This document shows positions 59,103 through 64,000 of a stretch of DNA of 64,000 bases, in pieces. Both the position numbers and the translations under genes were made by a program. The stretch's first letter is position 1, and every line of letters starts with the position of its first letter. Location of the stretch: positions 230,142,944 to 230,206,943 of the forward strand of contig CP136061.1 of assembly GCA_032622095.1 (NCBI GenBank), read 5' to 3'. Source of the stretch: Siphonodentalium dalli (Eukaryota; Mollusca; Scaphopoda; Gadilida; Siphonodentaliidae). A model generated the notes under the pieces. It saw nothing but the letters and a program-made list of their open reading frames with translations, was not told where the DNA came from and ran no database searches.

Positions 59103-62029
59103 GGGAACATAAATACCGTTTTGTTGCAATGCCGGGTCGTTTCAATGTTATATTGTTATCCTTAAACGATCAACCATATAATAACTTTTATACCTGTACA
59201 CGGAGAGAAACACAGATGTTAACGCGCAGACACGGCTGAAGTTAGAATTCACTAAAACTATCATGCATGCAAATGATTAACACAACTTGTTAGAAATAAA
59301 CACTTAACAAAGTAAGCCACTTGATATTTTGTAGGATATATCTAGATCACAGGAACGACCAATTGAAGCAGGAGCAGTTAGCTTTTTAAAAATAAAAACT
59401 GATGCATGGGATCCCTCGCATGGACCAAGTGTGTGTATGCTTGTCATTTAGTGATATTGCCACCTATAATATGCGCGATGAATGTGGAATCTCCCCTAGA
59501 AATGTGTTCATTAAAACCTGGAGGCTATTTGCGTGATCAAAAGCTATATATATCGATATTTGGGAATGTTTGCGGTGTATAGAAATTAACGGGGGAACAC
59601 CTATAGATGGACCCAGACGGGTCTTGAGGGAAGGAACATTTTAAGAGGAATTAAGATGATTGTGAAGGTTACACGGGGCTATGTCGACGATTTCCACCAA
59701 ACTTATTCATATACCGGTAATCATCTCAATGATATGAGGATTCTAGATAACGCGCACATACTCAAAAGTTGGGTTCATAAGCTAGATAAATCGGTGCGTT
59801 TGTTACAAATATTTACTGTCAAACTCAATGGCCATATTTCGTTTTGGCCAATTCAATACATAAAGCATAATCTCAATTGTCCATAATGATATAACACTAT
59901 CATTGCCACCACGCCGCGCCAGAATTGAGAGTCGACGTCGGCGCGTTTATTGCTATACATTATATACATGCTTACATGTTAAGAGTTCACAGCATACCGG
60001 TTATTTACATCCTACTTTGTCTGACCGGAAAACCCACTGAAAACCTCTTGGGCGGGGAGGGGGTGCATAGAGGTGGGGTGGTGAAACGACGAAACCCTGC
60101 TTTCCGAAACCAACATCTCTAACGCAGCTCGAATGTTAGAAAATTAATTTTAATTTATCAATTGTGCAACACAAACCTGTGCACGCACTTTATAATATAC
60201 AAAGATAAATTAACAAATGTAAAATGCTCAAATACACTATGATCGTGATCGAATGGCACATTATATGCAACTTTGAATGCGCGTATCGCACCTTTTCTAT
60301 GTGAAAGAAATAGCTTTATCGTGCTTTATAGTAATTCGCATGACGCGGAATTGTCGCATATATGTAGTGTGAAGAGGGTACAATGTTTGAAGGGAATTTT
60401 CATTTTCATTTTAGTATTAAAGGAAATAATTTTACTTTGAAACCACCGAGCCCGATAACCAACTGACACACTTGACCACAAGCACAAATTATGCTACCCT
60501 TCCCCAGAGTATGTGCTCTTCAGTGTACTTTCTAGCTTCACCATCGCTGGATGACTCGTTTACGGACTAATGCCATTGCACCTTACGGACTGGACCATCG
60601 ATGCCCATATATCTGCTGGAAATGTTCAGAATCGCGGTCATACATAGAACTTGACACCGTGGTTGTAACAATACACATATTCGTAAGCAATCGGATTTAT
60701 CTCTACATGATGTCCAGGGGCCTATACTATAGAATACAATTTTTGTAATAGCAGGCTTATTTGAGCCGTACAGAGGTGTCGAGTACTATGGACCACTGTA
60801 ATCTAACAGCGAACGCGATTTCTTGTAAATCACAAAAAGACGGCAAATCGAGTACTATCGACCACCGTTCGTTGAACGCACATCTGAACATTTGTGATTT
60901 TGTCAAGGGAAATTACTCTAATGATATATGCGAATGATATGGCAATGCCTATTTGTGTCAGTTGGTGAGTGATTTAGTTGACGAATAAAGGTACATTATG
61001 TGTGACTAGTTTCCGCTACTTGGGTTATTTTGACCACAATTGCGCACGATGAAAAGTAATTTTTTCAGTATCGTGTGGAATACTTACAATTTTCAGATGT
61101 TTTATGTTACATGTTTATTAACGGTTTGTCGAAAAAGGTCGGCAAACACACACATCGGTTGCCGTTCAAATGGCCACATCAACTTTATATAGCAATATTA
61201 CCAAGGATGGAACCTAATTTGTCTAGCTAGCTTTGTCTGGCTGAAATATTAATGGGAACATCTAGACCTTAATAGTTGAAAAGTTTGAGGTAACATGCAG
61301 CTGGAAAAATTCAACCCATGATGGGGGTGCGATGGTTGTTCTCGGACTTGGTATTTTCGACCTGTGTAAAGGATGGGTGTTCATTTGGAAATTCCAATGT
61401 GGACCATGCAACACTCCCTCGTCCAGGGTCTCCGGGGACACCTGCAACCTCGATTTTAAAACATATATATAGCACCATCTACTTAAACTATACCTAATTG
61501 TCAGTACCTTCCATTTAAACCCAATAAGCGGCTGAATTTAGGTAAACATATGACATGTGGTTATAACCAACACGCACTATTACATTGGTAAGTTAAGGAT
61601 CGGGGGACCCCGATGTTTTCTAAAAAATCACTCATGGAACATTCTGTGCGGCACTATTGGCCAAATTAAATTGTTTAGACCACAAGGTGAACGCAAACTT
61701 CTTGAGCACACAAATGCCATGCGGTTCAAATATGTTACATAATGTCATGGTAAATATTTGGTGTCCACTGATTATTAATGCAACTTAGCCAGGGGGCCGG
61801 AACAAAACTGCAGACACAGGGTGGAAAAAAAACACCGGAGTGTATATCATAAATTGTTACAATTCACGAGAAGGTGCTTGGTAACTTAGTTTAGATTATT
61901 ATGACTAAAATGGTCATTGTCTACCAGTAGAACGCAGATTTGTACCTCGTGATGTCATGACATGTACAAACATGTATATTGGTGATCGCACCGCTTTGTA
62001 TGCACTTTAAAAAATGACAACTACACTGC
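59103..62029. other. no recognisable feature
   Basis: Unassigned AT-rich DNA with short fortuitous frames. I see no splice-bounded coding exon on either strand and no long inverted or tandem repeat. Confidence 0.5.
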
Positions 62030-62530
62030 CAAAAATATTTTCTCAATTCAGGAAAAAAATAATATTTTCTAGGTCAAGAAATGAAAGGGTGGGATAATTT
62101 CTTGTCTGAGAAAATTTCTTTAAGAAAACACAGTAATCTTAGTAAGAAAATCCTAGTAAAAAAATCTTAGTATAGATTTTTTTTCTTAATGTAGGAAAGA
62201 TTGTTTTTCTCACATAAGTTTATTTTTCTTGAAATAAGATAAGTTTAAGATACTGCGATTATCTTGGGAGAATAGCTAGAAATTTAAGAAAGCTATACAA
62301 TTAATCTAGAACAAGAAATTATATTTTCTATAGTAAGAAATATCGTCAAGATATTTTTTCTTAAGTGATGCCAATTTTTTCTAGAATGAGATTTTCTCAA
62401 GCAGGAAAATAAATCTAAGTGAGGAAAACAAGTTTTCTTAACTAGGAATATTTTCCCCAATTAGGAAAGATATATTAGAAAACAATTCTTAATTAAGAAA
62501 AACATTTAATTTTAAATTAATATATAATTT
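62030..62530. repeat. AT-rich block of diverged AAGAAAAT/ATTTTCTT motifs
   Basis: About 500 bp in which AAGAAAAT, TTTTCTTA and TTCTTAAGAAA-like short palindromes recur in both orientations at irregular spacing. No fixed period is visible, so it is not a simple tandem array. Confidence 0.6.
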
Positions 62531-62624
62531 CAATTGTGTTTTAAAATATACAATTGACATTTATTCTGAATATAAAAACTTGTAAATATCATTGTTAAAT
62601 GTATAATAGAGACAATAAGGGGGC

Positions 62625-63124
62625 TTAAAGGCACGGGAGGCCTTAGTTGTCGAAAATATTCATATTTGTTTCAATCACCGTAAACAGAAAAACATTAAAA
62701 CGCATACAGTTTTGTTCATATAAACATGACCATCGCGTAAACAGCATGCTATCATAAAGACCTACTATATTTTACCTAAGCAGGAGCCTGATTGTGTTAC
62801 AGAAGGCAGCACAGTGTTACTGGCTAATCACACACAAATGATATAAATGCTCTTTATTCGTTCCATATCAAAATTCAGCAACAATGAACGCTCTTTATGT
62901 TTACCATCATAATATAAACAAACACCAGGAAAGTACCTTTTTATGCTTTTGTTTACATAAGAATGGTCAAACATATGACAATAACATACTGTTTATGCGA
63001 TATTTCTTATTTGTATACGGACAAAGTCTGTCTGCATTTTAATATTCTTTCTGTTTGTGGCGGTTTTTGACCGGTGGAAATATTTTCACAGCATACCCAC
63101 CGCCAAGGCCTCCCGTACCTTTAA
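62625..63124 (+). mobile_element. 500-bp TTAA-bounded element K5
   Basis: Starts TTAAAGGCACGGGAGGCC and ends GGCCTCCCGTACCTTTAA. Its two ends match each other more closely than in the other copies. Confidence 0.85.
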
Positions 63125-63791
63125 ACTTTAAATATACAGTCAACAATTTCTCGTTACAGTTATGGGTTTCTAAAATTGCAAGTGGCCAAACAAGATACTG
63201 TGTACATTCGCGAAATGAAACTATACAAAGTACCTGTATCTTGTTCTGCCTCTTAAAATTGTATAAACCTATATACGCAACAAAAAATATATTGATTGCT
63301 AATATTACATCCCGACACATGATTTTCAATATATTTATAGAAAGAGTTACCTCAAATCTGTCGGTTGCAAAAATAATATATAACAATTTCTGTTATTTGA
63401 GTATCCAGTTCAAACGATAGGATAAAAAATCATCACACATGACAAAACAAGCACTGTATGTGCCTTAATAAACATCGTAACCCTGTATTTTTAAATGCAC
63501 ATATTCTAGGACGGGTGATGTGTAATAAACACAGAAAGACACTTGTATTAATGGATTTGTTGATACAGCACTTGTGCCATTGAGGAAAGATAGAACTCTA
63601 GGGTGTGCTGTTCATTCCGTCATTGTGCGCTAGCACTCGTGTCATATCAACAAACCCATAAACAAAATTGTGTAATTCTAAGTATATACAGCATGGTTTC
63701 AATAGCTGTTTCATGAATCGTGCAGATTGCAGGTTTACTGTTCAGGTACTAGCCCAAGTCTTTTCGGTATGCAACAGCTTGAGATATCGAA

Positions 63792-64000
63792 TACAGTAAT
63801 GCCCAGAGTATAATCGACTCCTTAAACACAGTAGAATTATGGGTAACTTTTCAGGATTTAGTCGGAAATATGGCTTGTTGCCATTCATCAGAAAGCTCTC
63901 TGAGAGCTTTCCGATGAATGGCAACAAGCCATATTTCCAACTAAATCCTGAAAAGTTACCCATAATTCTGCTGTGGTTAAGGAGTTGATTACTTAGAGCA
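63792..64000. mobile_element. mariner-like palindromic MITE M8, cut by the window edge
   Basis: Starts TACAGTAATGCCCAGAGTAA, palindromic centre GAAAGCTCTCTGAGAGCTTTC; the right terminal repeat runs to the end of the window (GATTACTTAGAGCA). Confidence 0.87.

Noticed and set aside
58701-59165. 154-codon open frame
   Set aside because: It covers an inverted-repeat element, and its termini encode parts of the terminal repeats. No transposase or other motif.

Overview
This is a window from an invertebrate animal nuclear genome. It is AT-rich, genes are split into small exons by introns of about 0.45 to 5 kb with GT-AG signals, and introns and flanks are packed with miniature inverted-repeat elements, a few truncated LINEs and many minisatellites. 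There are no bacterial-type operons, no rRNA and no functional tRNA. The gene family and repeat style suggest a marine invertebrate, perhaps a mollusc or other lophotrochozoan. That placement is inference.

Only two real host genes are visible. Both were assembled exon by exon from splice signals, reading phase and mutual homology. Gene A is on the minus strand, 25133 down to 6949 (10 coding exons, 507 codons plus a split codon, 3' end beyond the left edge). Gene B is on the plus strand, 29813 to 56103 (12 coding exons, 587 residues, complete). Both encode secreted proteins of the DD3-3 family, known from Dictyostelium and many invertebrates, whose molecular function is not established. They stand head to head about 4.7 kb apart. 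Most of their intron positions differ, so they are old, diverged paralogs rather than a recent duplicate.

Layout: 1-6.9 kb holds a 5'-truncated LINE, a Helitron-like 3' end, a hAT-like MITE with a near-perfect 8-bp target duplication, a piggyBac-like MITE and a palindrome family. 6.9-25.1 kb is gene A with repeat-filled introns. 25.1-29.8 kb is the divergent intergenic region, with a mariner-like palindrome, a piggyBac-like MITE, a 500-bp TTAA-bounded element and an inverted-repeat element. 29.8-56.1 kb is gene B. 56.1-64 kb contains no gene that I can support, only repeats and unassigned AT-rich DNA.

The most unusual points are these. Both paralogs carry a minisatellite made of copies of one of their own 5' splice-site regions, directly abutting the exon: 57 bp with 11 donor copies in gene B, and about 31 bp with about 16 copies in gene A. 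Gene B appears to use two consecutive GC-AG introns. A long hairpin module (C-C-A-A-T-G-C-A-T-T-C ends) recurs in at least three unrelated terminal-inverted-repeat contexts, usually as a pair facing each other. Several palindromic modules sit at the symmetry axis of larger inverted repeats.
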